Assembly: GCA_032622095.1 (NCBI GenBank)
Contig: CP136069.1
Location: 104,188,278 to 104,252,277, forward strand
Direction: 5' to 3'
Length of the DNA: 64,000 bases
DNA from: Siphonodentalium dalli
Lineage: Eukaryota > Mollusca > Scaphopoda > Gadilida > Siphonodentaliidae
Under the pieces are notes generated by a model that made no database searches, was not told the origin of the DNA, and saw only the letters and a program-made list of their open reading frames with translations. The position numbers and the translations under genes were made by a program. Shown in pieces: positions 11,587-25,189 of this stretch. Position 1 is the first letter of the stretch, and each line of letters opens with the position of its first letter.

Positions 11587-12978
11587 TCCAGAAATTGTAA
11601 GGAGCACTTTGTAATGAATATAAACTAATATAATCTGATATAAAGAATGATAAATTATGACATTGTACTACCCTACCCGTACATCATATAGGGATTACCT
11701 TGACTGATATATAATATTGATATGATTTTTAATATCTGCACAATCATTTTTAACACCAGATATCAGATTCATACAAAAATACGGAGCGTAAATACAGTCA
11801 AAACAAAGATAAAGTGATCTTCCAAACTATCATAGAAAGTCTTGGTTCACTTATTCCACTGACTAATTAGACTGTATATGTACCGCAATGGATGATAGAC
11901 AATAAAACTTAAAAACATGGCCAATATCCACTGATTGTCAAACTGAATTTTTGTTGCATTCCATGTTTGCATTCTCAAATTATTTTTTTGTTCAATATCA
12001 AACTTCGTGCTGACCGCAGATCGAAATGTTCAACAAATTTTACCAATAAACTGGGGGGTTTGGACAGCCTGTGGTGACAATGTACCTGATAGTTATCATT
12101 GCCAACGGTCTTTTGTTGGAAACCCACACATACACTGTTGTATTTAGCTCCTATTTGATATTTGAAACATAAATAATTTCCATGGTACAGTTTCCTATTT
12201 TCATGTTGCGTGGTTTACAACTACGATGAGATGCAAATTGTAATAAAATGGTCCAATGCAAAAAAAAATATTTCCGATGCGGCTATGCCTGAGAATCAAC
12301 ATTTTTTGCCTAACAGTCATTAATTAAATTATATTAAACTCACAGAAAGCATATCAAATAATATATTATATAATATTCTTTCTGTTTATGGCCGTTTTAG
12401 CGGAGTTGACTATACCAATCGCCTAGGCTGCCCGTATCCTTAAGATTGCTGTTATTGATATCATGCATCCCTGAATTGACGCATCGGTGTTCCACAATTT
12501 TCTAAGCCATGGATCAATTTGAGTTAGTTTTTTTCTTTTTTATATGCTATTTATGAATGTGTTCCAAAATGTTTTTTAAACTGTTTTGGGTTTTCTCTTT
12601 TCTGAAATGGAAAGATCTTGGAAGGTTCAATTACCACCAATAACGGCTTGTTTTCAGAAACGTTTTGTGAAGTAGATATATTGCAGAAATGAGTGAAGAA
12701 TGTATATCGGATATAGCAATAGTTTGGAGTTGGCTATGTGTTGGAAAATTGTTTGGAAAATATCATGATTAGGATAGCCTGTAGATTGAAGCTATTTCAA
12801 AAAATTTCAAATTACTCATTGGTACACCCTACAGGCCACATCCCTCATCTGAATATGACCAGAAATCATGTATATTCAAGGTTCTCCTGTGCTGCCCATT
12901 TCCCTAATAATTACTTGCTTCGTGATTTGCTGCCAGATGAACATCTTTGGATATTAAAGACATATTATGGACTTGTTC
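11587..12978. other. Intergenic, no gene seen
   Basis: No convincing coding sequence. A short piece at about 12375-12415 ('tctgtttatggccgttttagcgg') is shared with both arms of the large inverted repeat (13460 and 27310), so this dispersed family has at least three copies here. Confidence 0.45.
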
Positions 12979-13255
12979 GGGTGCGTGGAATTTATAAGTT
13001 AGTACTCAGGCAGTATGTCAATATGGGGAATGTAGCAATCTACTAACATCGCCAAAATTTCGAAGATATCAACCATACCACTCCATAGAAAACATCGTCG
13101 GAACTGCGCCCAATTGTAAATATTTACATCTCGATCCGGGACGCAACTATCGGCGATAATCTAACACAAATGATTTCGCCATCGAGAGCCATTGCATTTA
13201 ATTAATATATAAGAATGACAATGTTTATCGTCAATTTGGATTGATATTAGTAACA
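12979..13255 (+). repeat. Dispersed repeat, partner of 50588-50861 (inverted)
   Basis: The segment from 'gggtgcgtggaatttataag' to 'gtcaatttggattgatatta' reappears reverse-complemented at 50588-50861. Shared inner landmarks are 'ccataccac', 'catagaaaacatcg' and 'aactatcggcgataa'. The two copies differ by scattered changes. No terminal repeats or coding frame were found, so the element class is unknown. Confidence 0.8.
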
Positions 13256-13399
13256 AATTACTACTTTGAGGAAGATTATTCTCAATTTCTATTTGATCAC
13301 CCAACCGGAGTATTTCACATAACTTTAAGGCAAATGATATTATGCATATTAAGTGGTTATGAGGTAACTCTTCCAATTTTGTCTCAATTAATTATCTGT

Positions 13400-15970
13400 T
13401 AAAGATACGGTCTTGGGTACTGCTGTTAAAATATTCACATCCTTTAAAACTGCCATAAACAGAAAGAATATTAAAATGTAGACAGATCTTGTTCATATGC
13501 CAATCATAAATAACGTGTAGATAGCATGTTATTGTAGTTTGTATGCTTTGTTATGTAAACAAACAGTATGCAAATAGTGTGCGATAAGCAAGACATTCAA
13601 CATCAGGTAGACCCCACTATTTGAACTTGGTTAAAACTGCCACCATGTTGCTTATAACTTACTGGTATAGCCCCTGCTAATCCTTGCCACTCAAAATTTT
13701 GGTGTTGAATGGGTCACTGTGAACCAATCTGTCAAAAATATTGCCGTGGTGTTCAGTGTTTTGCTTATCGCACATCCTGTATGTGCTGTATATAAACAAA
13801 CGATCAGCTCACACAAAGTGTGTTTTATTGATAGTATCGCATTTATACTATCATTATAATATACTTTGGTATATTCTTGAGGAAATGTTCATAATTTGGT
13901 AACTTTTATTTCTAAATGTAACATAAAACCTGTCAGTGCATTTAATACTGAAAGTTAAATAAAAATCTAATAAAATAAACCTCAATGAACAATTTCATTT
14001 TGTATATGCGCCCTATCACCCTTAAGGCTTAATCGTCCTCTGAGTTGAATGCCAGCTGGCAAGATGTAACATAATCTCAACACGAGTGGCTTTATACACT
14101 TCTTCTGCAGCTAATTGACCTTATTTGAATGGCTTACAGCCAAATGATACCCGAGTCAAATGATACCATAAAAAGTTATATCCTAATTAGTCAAATGGTA
14201 CCCAAGATGGTCAAGTCTTTTGATACCTTTTTGAGTCAAATGGTACCTTTATCAAAAACGTTGATTTACATACATTTGATCTCAAAAAGACCTGCATCAA
14301 ATGACTCTGCCATTTTGGGTATAATTTGACCAATTAGCGTATCTCTTTGCAAACAAAAATATGTTACTCATAGTTTTAGCTCACCTGAGACAAAGTCTCT
14401 GGTGGAGCTATAGTCATCACTCCTCGTCTGTCCATCCATCCGTCTGTCCGTCCGTCAATAATCGTCTTCTTCTCCAGAATTATTATACCGAATTGGTTCA
14501 TATTTGATGTGGATGTTCCCTAGGTGACTCACATTCAGATTTGTTCAAATGAGGTCACCAGGTCAATTGGTTGCAAAACAAGGGCCATAACTATATTCCT
14601 CTATGGTAATTCTTATAACAACTTCTTGTCTAGACCATTGGGTCGTTTTAGCTTAAATTTGGTATTGAGGGTCCTTGAATGACTGTGGTTCAGATTTGTT
14701 CAAATAGGGTCAAATAGGGGTGGCGCCAGAGACATAACTCCGAAGAAAACAAAATCAGATTTAACTCCTTGATTAATTTAACATAAATTTATTTTTATTT
14801 TTTATGTTTACCCATACCATAGTATGGTAAACATAGTGTCGATGTCCGGATTGACCACTCATCATTAGTCCGTCCGTCTGTCTGTCCATAGACACTTTAC
14901 GCATGGTGCGATAACTCAAATATTTTCTATCTGATCGGAACCAAATTTTGTATATCAATTTCTCAGCACAAAAGACAGATCGAGTTCGATTATGGGTTTG
15001 AGCCGACTATTTTAACTGAGTTATGGCCCTTTTTCGAAAACATGTTCACTCTTAAAAAAAAAAATTTGATTGAATTCCTTGCTCAATTTAACAAAAAATA
15101 AAATAAAAATAAATTTTAAATTTTTTTTTTTTTTTTTAAATAATTTAAAAAACAGTTTTTTTTTTAAATTAGCAAAATTTGAAAAAACTAACACCATTAT
15201 AACTCTGCCAGTACCCCGAGTCACCACACCAAATTTCGTTTAAATCGGTCCAAAATCTTGTGTTATGTTCTGGTAAATTTGTTTGGAGCGACATTAAACC
15301 CAATTCACCAATTGAATCCCATGCCTTTGGACTACTTAGCTATTGCTAAGGCTATATTATTTTCTGATGGCTCTTATGCCAATGTGCAGATAAAGAAAGA
15401 TATGGTATCTAATTTTTTTTAAAGTTTCAACAATAAACATCACATGATATTAACAGTAGACTAGAACATCTGTGCTGCATTGCACAGCTGAGTATATCAC
15501 TCTACAGATGGTCTGAGGTCATTATAAATGTCATTGGTTTAATATAGGTGCCAGCCTTCAACATAAACACTGCCTGTGATTTGTTGACTGCTCTGTTATA
15601 TAATTTATATTAATGGGTCAGCAGTGAGGTGTTTTATCTTGATGGCTGTTGTTGGTAGAATTTTATACATTATCATTGTAAACTTAAATTGGATTCTCTT
15701 AACCCAAGTATTCCATGTCCAGGTCACCTTTTCACATTTAACCCAAGGCTGCTGTGGTGCAGCATTACAGATCCTGTACCAGTGCATTCTCTTATATAAA
15801 TGCGAGTGACCCATAAATTCCAATAATTTGTGCTTTGTACATTTGTCTATAATAGTACATGTAACAGTATACTCTATAATTCAACATCAAAACTCTCAGT
15901 TATGATTCCGATCATAGTAATTTACTCTCATCAAGGGATGGGTTAACATCTGCCGATCGTGATCGCCGTC
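13400..15970. repeat. Left arm of a large imperfect inverted repeat
   Basis: Blocks of this arm occur in reverse complement and reverse order at 25190-27350: 13400-13575 with 27120-27350, 14785-15000 with 26900-27066, and 15245-15970 with 25190-25650. The arms differ by insertions, notably about 1.2 kb here (13575-14785) and about 200 bp near 15465-15690. The left arm ends where a TTAA-flanked miniature element was inserted. Between the arms lies the satellite array. Confidence 0.75.
14376..15240. repeat. GTCCGTC-type dispersed repeats with palindromic end
   Basis: Two units are visible. One opens 'tagctcacctgagacaaagtctctggtggagctata' and holds TCCGTCTGTCCGTCCGTC. The other, from about 14800, starts with the palindrome-like 'gtttacccataccatagtatggtaaac' and includes CCGTCCGTCTGTCTGTCC. 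The second recurs inverted at 26900-27066. Both are non-coding and of a style common in molluscan genomes; A- and T-runs around 15050-15170 follow. Confidence 0.65.
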
Positions 15971-15981
15971 TCGTTTTTTAA

Positions 15982-16373
15982 AGGCCCACTTAATTTTCGA
16001 ACCCCAAATTATATTAAATAAAATATATGCCATATTATATATATTATATTATCAACTTATCTGGTGTAATAAACTGTGGATATGTTGAGTTGCCAACGCG
16101 TTTTGTCATCAAGAATTAAAATATCATATTTTCAATGCAGGGGGAATAACTCTATATATTAAAGATAGAGTTCTTCCCCTTCCATTGGAAAACTTTGAAT
16201 TCTGTTGCATTATGGGTGACAGAGGGGGGAAGTCTTCTATTTATCTGTGGGCATCTTCAAATAGTGGTGAATTATAGCATTTTAATCATATTTTATGGCA
16301 TAGATTGTTATTAAAACCGTATATCAAGTCACTATAAAAATAATAATTGGCGACTTGAAAATTAAGTGGGCCT
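15982..16373. mobile_element. TTAA-flanked miniature element (T2/Kolobok- or piggyBac-like), 392 bp
   Basis: Perfect 17-bp inverted ends, AGGCCCACTTAATTTTC and its complement, are flanked by TTAA at 15978-15981 and 16374-16377. TTAA duplication with AGG-start ends is the pattern described for T2-type MITEs of the Kolobok superfamily; piggyBac also uses TTAA but usually starts CC. The interior is AT-rich and non-coding. It marks the inner edge of the left inverted-repeat arm. Confidence 0.8.
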
Positions 16374-16439
16374 TTAAATATGTTAAAAAATTTGAAAAAC
16401 TAACACCATTGTAACATCCGCAGAGTTATGAAAATCTTT

Positions 16440-16570
16440 AATGAAATCATTGAAACTTTCCCTTTCCATCATCCCCCCCCCCACATGACCCAGACCACCA
16501 CCCTGCCCCCAACCAACAGCACCTCCACCCCATCTCATCTCCTAACTCACCTCTCCCACCAGCAGATTCA
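16440..16570. repeat. C-rich low-complexity tract
   Basis: Near-uninterrupted C/A/T sequence on the + strand including a run of C at about 16472-16483. No coding or regulatory reading is supported. Confidence 0.6.
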
Positions 16571-16718
16571 GTCAATTGTATTAGCTACAGACAGAGAGAG
16601 TTAATAACACAGTCATCAATTGAGATGTTATCAGGCTGACAGGTATAAACAACTGCTTAGCTAGCACTCATGCCAGTGTGTGTCATTAATATCAAATCAA
16701 AACAAATTATTGTGTTCC

Positions 16719-17147
16719 CAAACCTGAATTTAGTGTGTCTGACATTTGCAGAATGAGGTCCCCAGAGGGTGAATTTAGTTATGCTACCCTGCACAGCAGG
16801 CTAGCATATCCAAATATACTACCCATGGAACTCATTCTGCTTATGCCTCGTCTGGGAAGTATATAGGGTCTTAAATTTACATTTTTCTTACTTTTTTCCG
16901 TCTGTTCAGTTTCTATATCCCCTAATTTGCAGAAGATAAAATGCATAATTGAGGTGCCCAATGCGTGCACATCACCAACTTTAACTGGAGAACTTCAATC
17001 TGATGCTATATCTCCCATAGCAGTTGAGGCTTACACGGAATGAGGTCCCCAGAGGGTGAATTTGGTGATGCTAGCCCGCAGATTGCGTCACTAAATTCAC
17101 CCTTTGGGGACCTCATTCTGCAAATGTCAGACACTATATTCAGGCTT
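16719..17147. mobile_element. Fold-back element, larger relative of 44400-44501
   Basis: The ends are inverted copies of 'cctgaat-tagtgtctgacatttgcagaatgaggtcccc'. A second inner set of the same arms ('tgaggtccccagagggtgaatttggtgatgctagcccgc') starts near 17041, so the element looks like a fold-back unit interrupted by about 270 bp of other sequence. A compact, uninterrupted copy lies at 44.4 kb. It directly adjoins the first satellite monomer. Confidence 0.65.
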
Positions 17148-17164
17148 GGCTGTTCGAATATTAT

Positions 17165-20100
17165 TTTCTAAACAGTGGACTCTACAATATATGTATATGG
17201 GAGTCATAACACTTCTAAAGATGCATTCTTGAGTTGATCATGGCTCCAAAAGTTGAAATATAGCCAATTGAAATTTTGCCCATAGGACTGTTAAACATAC
17301 GGGATTTCTTATACCGGTTTGGTGCCTTATATCGACAACTCTGCGACAGTGGGCCATACAATATATGTACATGGGAGTCATAACACTTAGAAAGAAGCAT
17401 TCTTGGGTTGTTCCTGGCTCCAAAAGTCGAAATATAGCCTATTGAAATTGTGCCCATATGCTAGAAGCGGGTCCTCGGAGGACCAGCTTTTAAACACACG
17501 GGGATTTGTTATACCCGATCTGTAGCGTTATATCGGCAAATATGCGACAGTCGGCCATACAATATATGTACATGAGACTCATAACACTTAGAAAGATGCA
17601 TTCTTGGGTTGATCCTGGCTCCAAAAGTCGAAATATAGCCTATTGAAATTGTGCCCATATGCTAGAAGCGGGTCCTCCGGAGGACCCGCTTTTAAACACA
17701 CGGGGATTTGTTATACCCGATATGTAGCGTTATATCAGCAAATATGCGACAGTGGGCCATACAATATATGTACATGAGAGTCATAACACTTAGAAAGAAG
17801 CATTCTTGGGTTGATCCTGGCTCCAAAAGTCGAAATATAGCCTATTGAAATTGTGCCCATATGCTAGAAGCGGGTCCTCCGGAGGACCCGCTGTTAAACA
17901 CACGGGGATTTCTCATACCGGTTTGGTGCCTTATATGGACAACTCTGCGACAGTGGGCCATACAATATATGTACATGAGAGTCATAACACTTAGAAAGAA
18001 GCATTCTTGGGTTGATCCTGGCTCCAAAAGTCGAAATGTAGCTTATGGAAATTGTGCCCATATGCTAGAAGCGGGTCCTCCGGAGGACCAGCTTTTAAAC
18101 ACACGGGGATTTGTTATACCCGATCTGTAGCGTTATATCAGCAAATATGCGACAGTGGGCCATACAATATATGTACATGAGAGTCATAACACTTAGAAAG
18201 AAGCATTATTGGGTTGATCCTGGCTCCAAAAGTCGAAATATAGCCTATTGAAATTGTGCCCATATGCTAGAAGCGGGTCCTCCGGAGGACCCGCTGTTAA
18301 ACACACGGGGATTTCTCATACCGGTTTGGTGCCTTATATGGACAACTCTGCGACAGTGGGCCATACAATATATGTACATGAGAGTCATAACACTTAGAAA
18401 GAAGCATTCTTGGGTTGATCCTGGCTCCAAAAGTCGAAATGTAGCCTATTGAAATTGTGCCCATATGCTAGAAGCGGGTCCTCCGGAGGACCAGCTTTTA
18501 AACACACGGGGATTTGTTATACCCGATCTGTAGCGTTATATCGGCAAATATGCGACAGTGGGCCATACAATATATGTACATGAGAGTCATACCACTTAGA
18601 AAGATGCATTCTTGGGTTGATCCTGGCTCCAAAAGTCGAAATATAGCCTATTGAAATTTTGCCCATATGCTAGACGCGGGTCCTCCGGAGAACCCGCTGT
18701 TAAACACACGGGGATTTGTTATACCCGATCTGTAGCGTTATATCGGCAAATATGCGACAGTGGGCCATACAATATATATACATGAGAGTCATAACACTTA
18801 GAAAGATGCATTCTTGGGTTGATCCTGGCTCCAAAAGTCGAAATGTAGCCTATTGAAATTGTGCCCATATGCTAGAAGCGGGTCCTCCGGAGGACCCGCT
18901 TTTAAACACACGGGGATTTGTTATACCCGATCTGTAGCGTTATATCAGCAAATATGCGACAGTGGGCCATACAATATATGTACATGAGAGTCATAACACT
19001 TAGAAAGAAGCATTCTTGGGTTGATCCTGGCTCCAAAAGTCGAAATGTACCCTATTGAAATTGTGCCCATATGCTAGAAGCGGGTCCTCCGGAGGACCCG
19101 CTTTTAAACACACGGGGATTTGTTATACCCGATCTGTAGCGTTATATCAGCAAATATGCGACAGTGGGCCATACAATATATGTACATGAGAGTCATAACA
19201 CTTAGAAAGAAGCATTCTTGGGTTGATCCTGGCTCCAAAAGTCGAAATGTAGCCTATTGAAATTGTGCCCATATGCTAGAAGCGGGTCCTCCGGAGGACC
19301 CGCTTTTAAACACACGGGGATTTGTTATACCCGATCTGTAGCGTTATATCAGCAAATGTGCGACAGTGGGCCATACAATATATGTACATGAGAGTCATAA
19401 CACTTAGAAAGAAGCATTCTTGGGTTGATCCTGGCTCCAAAAGTCGAAATATAGCCTATTGAAATTGTGCCCATATGCTAGAAGTGGGTCCTCCGGAGGA
19501 CCCGCTGTTAAACACACGGGGATTTCTCATACCGGTTTGGTGCCTTATATGGACAACTCTGCGACAGTGGGCCATACAATATATGTACATGAGAGTCATA
19601 ACACTTAGAAAGAAGCATTCTTGGGTTGATCCTGGCTCCAAAAGTCGAAATGTAGCCTATTGAAATTGTGCCCATATGCTAGAAGCGGGTCCTCCGGAGG
19701 ACCAGCTTTTAAACACACGGGGATTTGTTATACCCGATCTGTAGCGTTATATCGGCAAATATGCGACAGTGGGCCATACAATATATGTACATGAGAGTCA
19801 TACCACTTAGAAAGATGCATTCTTGGGTTGATCCTGGCTCCAAAAGTCGAAATATAGCCTATTGAAATTTTGCCCATATGCTAGAAGCGGGTCCTCCGGA
19901 GAACCCGCTGTTAAACACACGGGGATTTGTTATACCCGATATGTAGCGTTATATCGGCAAATATGCGACAGTGGGCCATACAATATATATACATGAGAGT
20001 CATAACACTTAGAAAGATGCATTCTTGGGTTGATCCTGGCTCCAAAAGTCGAAATATAGCCTATTGAAATTTTGCCCATATGCTAGAAGCGGGTCCTCCG

Positions 20101-23100
20101 GAGAACCCGCTGTTAAACACACGGGGATTTGTTATACCCGATATGTAGCGTTATATCGGCAAATATGCGACAGTGGGCCATACAATATATATACATGAGA
20201 GTCATAACACTTAGAAAGATGCATTCTTGGGTTGATCTTGGCTCCAAAAGTCGAAATGTAGCCTATTGAAATTGTGCCCATATGCTAGAAGCGGGTCCTC
20301 CGGAGGACCCGCTGTTAAACACACGGCGATTTCTTATACCGGTTTGGTGCCTTATATCGACAACTCTGCGACAGTGGGCCATACAATATATGTACATGAG
20401 AGTCATAACACTTAGAAAGATGCTTTCTTGGGTTGATCTTGACTCCAAAAGTCGAAATGTAGCCTATTGAAATTGTGCCCATATGCTAGAAGCGGGTCCT
20501 CCGGAGGACCAGCTTTTAAACACACGGGGATTTGTTATACCCGATCTGTAGCGTTATATCGGCAAATATGCGACAGTCGACCTTATACAATATATGTACA
20601 TGGGAGCCATAACACTTAGAAAGATGCATTCTTGAGTTGATCCTGGCTCGAAAAGTCGAAATGTAGCTTATGGAAATTGTGCCCATATGCTAGAAGCGGG
20701 TCCTCCGGAGAACCCGCTGTTAAACACACCGCGATTTCTTATACCGGTTTGGTGCCTTATATGGACAACTCTGCGACAGTGGGCCATACAATATATGTAC
20801 ATGAGAGTCATAACACTTAGAAAGATGCATTCTTGGGTTGATCCTGGCTCCAAAAGTCGAAATGTAGCCTATTGAAATTGTGCCCATATGCTAGAAGCGG
20901 GTCCTCCGGAGGACCCGCTTTTAAACACACGGGGATTTGTTATACCCGATCTGTAGCGTTATATCAGCAAATATGCGACAGTGGGCCATACAATATATGT
21001 ACATGAGAGTCATAACACTTAGAAAGAAGCATTCTTGGGTTGATCCTGGCTCCAAAAGTCGAAATGTAGCCTATTGAAATTGTGCCCATATGCTAGAAAC
21101 GGGTCCTCCGGAGGACCCGCTTTTAAACACACGGGGATTTGTTATACCCGATCTGTAGCGTTATATCAGCAAATATGCGACAGTGGGCCATACAATATAT
21201 GTACATGAGAGTCATAACACTTAGAAAGAAGCATTCTTGGGTTGATCCTGGCTCCAAAAGTCGAAATGTAGCCTATTGAAATTGTGCCCATATGCTAGAA
21301 GCGGGTCCTCCGGAGGACCCGCTTTTAAACACACGGGGATTTGTTATACCCGATCTGTAGCGTTATATCAGCAAATGTGCGACAGTGGGCCATACAATAT
21401 ATGTACATGAGAGTCATAACACTTAGAAAGAAGCATTCTTGGGTTGATCCTGGCTCCAAAAGTCGAAATATAGCCTATTGAAATTGTGCCCATATGCTAG
21501 AAGCGGGTCCTCCGGAGGACCCGCTGTTAAACACACGGGGATTTCTCATACCGGTTTGGTGCCTTATATGGACAACTCTGCGACAGTGGGCCATACAATA
21601 TATGTACATGAGAGTCATAACACTTAGAAAGAAGCATTCTTGGGTTGATCCTGGCTCCAAAAGTCGAAATGTAGCCTATTGAAATTGTGCCCATATGCTA
21701 GAAGCGGGTCCTCCGGAGGACCCGCTTTTAAACACACGGGGATTTGTTATACCCGATCTGTAGCGTTATATCAGCAAATATGCGACAGTGGGCCATACAA
21801 TATATGTACATGAGAGTCATAACACTTAGAAAGAAGCATTCTTGGGTTGATCCTGGCTCCAAAAGTCGAAATATAGCCTATTGAAATTGTGCCCATATGC
21901 TAGAAGCGGGTCCTCCGGGGGACCCGCTGTTAAACACACGGGGATTTCTCATACCGGTTTGGTGCCTTATATGGACAACTCTGCGACAGTGGGCCATACA
22001 ATATATGTACATGAGAGTCATAACACTTAGAAAGAAGCATTCTTGGGTTGATCCTGGCTCCAAAAGTCGAAATGTAGCCTATTGAAATTGTGCCCATATG
22101 CTAGAAGCGGGTCCTCCGGAGGACCAGCTTTTAAACACACGGGGATTTGTTATACCCGATCTGTAGCGTTATATCGGCAAATATGCGACAGTGGGCCATA
22201 CAATATATGTACATGAGAGTCATACCACTTAGAAAGATGCATTCTTGGGTTGATCCTGGCTCCAAAAGTCGAAATATAGCCTATTGAAATTTTGCCCATA
22301 TGCTAGAAGCGGGTCCTCCGGAGAACCCGCTGTTAAACACACGGGGATTTGTTATACCCGATATGTAGCGTTATATCGGCAAATATGCGACAGTGGGCCA
22401 TACAATATATATACATGAGAGTCATAACACTTAGAAAGATGCATTCTTGGGTTGATCCTGGCTCCAAAAGTCGAAATATAGCCTATTGAAATTTTGCCCA
22501 TATGCTAGAAGCGGGTCCTCCGGAGAACCCGCTGTTAAACACACGGGGATTTGTTATACCCGATATGTAGCGTTATATCGGCAAATATGCGACAGTGGGC
22601 CATACAATATATATACATGAGAGTCATAACACTTAGAAAGATGCATTCTTGGGTTGATCTTGACTCCAAAAGTCGAAATGTAGCCTATTGAAATTGTGCC
22701 CATATGCTAGAAGCGGGTCCTCCGGAGGACCCGCTGTTAAACACACGGCGATTTCTTATACCGGTTTGGTGCCTTATATCGACAACTCTGCGACAGTGGG
22801 CCATACAATATATGTACATGAGAGTCATAACACGTAGAAAGATGCTTTCTTGGGTTGATCTTGACTCCAAAAGTCGAAATGTAGCCTATTGAAATTGTGC
22901 CCATATGCTAGAAGCGGGTCCTCCGGAGGACCAGCTTTTAAACACACGGGGATTTGTTATACCCGATCTGTAGCGTTATATCGGCAAATATGCGACAGTC
23001 GACCTTATACAATATATGTACATGGGAGCCATAACACTTAGAAAGATGCATTCTTGAGTTGATCCTGGCTCGAAAAGTCGAAATGTAGCTTATGGAAATT

Positions 23101-24990
23101 GTGCCCATATGCTAGAAGCGGGTCCTCCGGAGAACCCGCTGTTAAACACACGGCGATTTCTTATACCGGTTTGGTGCCTTATATCGCCAACTCTGCGACA
23201 GTGGGCCATACAATATATGTACATGAGAGTCATAACACTTAGAAAGATACATTCTTGGGTTGATCCTGGCTCCAAAAGTCGAAATATAGCCTATTGAAAT
23301 TTTGCCCATATGCTAGAAGCGGGTCCTCCGGAGGACCCGCTGTTAAACACACGGGGATTTGTTATACCCGATCTGTAGCGTTATATCGGCAAATATGCGA
23401 CAGTATGCCATACAATATATGTACATGAGAGTCATAACACTTAGAAAGATGCATTCTTGGGTGATCCTGGCTCCAAAAGTCGAAATATAGCCTATTGAAA
23501 TTGTGCCCATATGCTAGAAGCGGGTCCTCCGGAAGACCCGCTTTTAAACACACGGGGATTTGTTATACCCGATCTGTAGCGTTATATCAGCAAATATGCG
23601 ACAGTGGGCCATACAATATATGTAGATGAGAGTCATAACACTTAGAAAGCGTTATATGCTAGAAGCGGGTCCTCCGGAGAACCCGCTGTTAAACACACGG
23701 GGATTTGTTATACCCTATATATATGTACATGAGAGTCATAACACTTAAAAAGATGCTTTCTTGGGTTGATCTTGACTCCAAAAGTCGAAATGTAGCCTAT
23801 TGAAATTGTGCCCATATGCTAGAAGCGGGTCCTCCGGAGGACCAGCTTTTAAACACACGGGGATTTGTTATACCCGATCTGTAGCGTTATATCGGCAAAT
23901 ATGCGACAGTCGACCTTATACAATATATGTACATGGGAGCCATAACACTTAGAAAGATGCATTCTTGAGTTGATCCTGGCTCGAAAAGTCGAAATGTAGC
24001 TTATGGAAATTGTGCCCATATGCTAGAAGCGGGTCCTCCGGAGAACCCGCTGTTAAACACACCGCGATTTCTTATACCGGTTTGGTGCCTTATATGGACA
24101 ACTCTGCGACAGTGGGCCATACAATATATGTACATGAGAGTCATAACACTTAGAAAGATGCATTCTTGGGTGATCCTGGCTCCAAAAGTCGAAATATAGC
24201 CTATTGAAATTGTGCCCATATGCTAGAAGCGGGTCCTCCGGAAGACCCGCTTTTAAACACACGGGGATTTGTTATACCCGATCTGTAGCGTTATATCAGC
24301 AAATATGCGACAGTGGGCCATACAATATATGTACATGAGAGTCATAACACTTAGAAAGAGGCATTCTTGTGTTGATCCTGGCTCCAAAAGTCGAAATGTA
24401 GCCTATTGAAATTGTGCCCATATGCTAGAAGCGGGTCCTCCGGAGGACCAGCTTTTAAACACACGGGGATTTGTTATACCCGATCTGTAGCGTTATATCG
24501 GCAAATATGCGACAGTGGGCCATACAATATATGTACATGAGAGTCATACCACTTAGAAAGATGCATTCTTGGGTTGATCCTGGCTCCAAAAGTCGAAATA
24601 TAGCCTATTGAAATTTTGCCCATATGCTAGAAGCGGGTCCTCCGGAGAACCCGCTGTTAAACACACGGGGATTTCTCATACCGGTTTGGTGCCTTATATG
24701 GACAACTCTGCGACAGTGGGCCATACAATATATGTACATGAGAGTCATAACACTTAGAAAGATACATTCTTGGGTTGATCCTGGCTCCAAAAGTCGAAAT
24801 ATAATCTATTGAAATTTTGCCCATATGCTAGAAGCATATTTGAGTTGATCATGGATACACAAGTTGAGATATACCCAATTTAAATTGTTCGGATATGTAA
24901 ACCACAGGTGTCCTCTGGAGGACCCGCTAATAAATATATCGGAATTTCAGATACCCCTTATGTTGACTTATATCGACAGTGGGGCCTAAA
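17165..24990. repeat. Satellite array, ~202-bp monomer, ~38 copies, higher-order repeats
   Basis: Each monomer runs through 'gccatacaatatatgtacatgagagtcataacacttagaaag', 'ttgggttgatcctggctcc', 'aaaagtcgaaat', 'tagcctattgaaatt', 'gcccatatgctagaagc' and a GC-rich palindrome (GCGGGTCCTCC followed by its mirror, e.g. 17668-17689). Two subtypes alternate irregularly: one with 'acccgatctgtagcgttatatc', one with 'accggtttggtgccttatat'. A block of about 2422 bp (12 monomers) is repeated almost base for base: 19456, 20263 and 20668 correspond to 21878, 22685 and 23090. Edge monomers (17.2 and 24.9 kb) are diverged, as expected when unequal exchange homogenises the core; a disrupted monomer lies near 23650-23740. 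Open frames of 61-62 codons on both strands are by-products of the repeat. Confidence 0.95.
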
Positions 24991-25189
24991 ATATATGTGT
25001 ATGCCAGTTGTACCATATACACCCATCCAAACCTGTCAGCTTAGAAATCATTAATATTCTAGATATTATTATTATACAAGTACCAAACTCGAATTCAACA
25101 GCATAGATACAGGTAAGGTGGATGAGTGAGTCACGATGATCCATTCAACACCGAAATCTTGAGAGGCGAGGATTAGCAAATGATAACGA

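Noticed and set aside
17215-24812. Some two dozen 61-89-codon open frames on both strands with nearly identical peptides
   Set aside because: They recur at the satellite period and overlap antisense to one another; their similarity reflects DNA repetition, with no start context, splice sites or protein motif.
17165-24990. CRISPR-like array
   Set aside because: The repeat is 202 bp, tandem and without unique spacers, in a eukaryotic context; it is a satellite.
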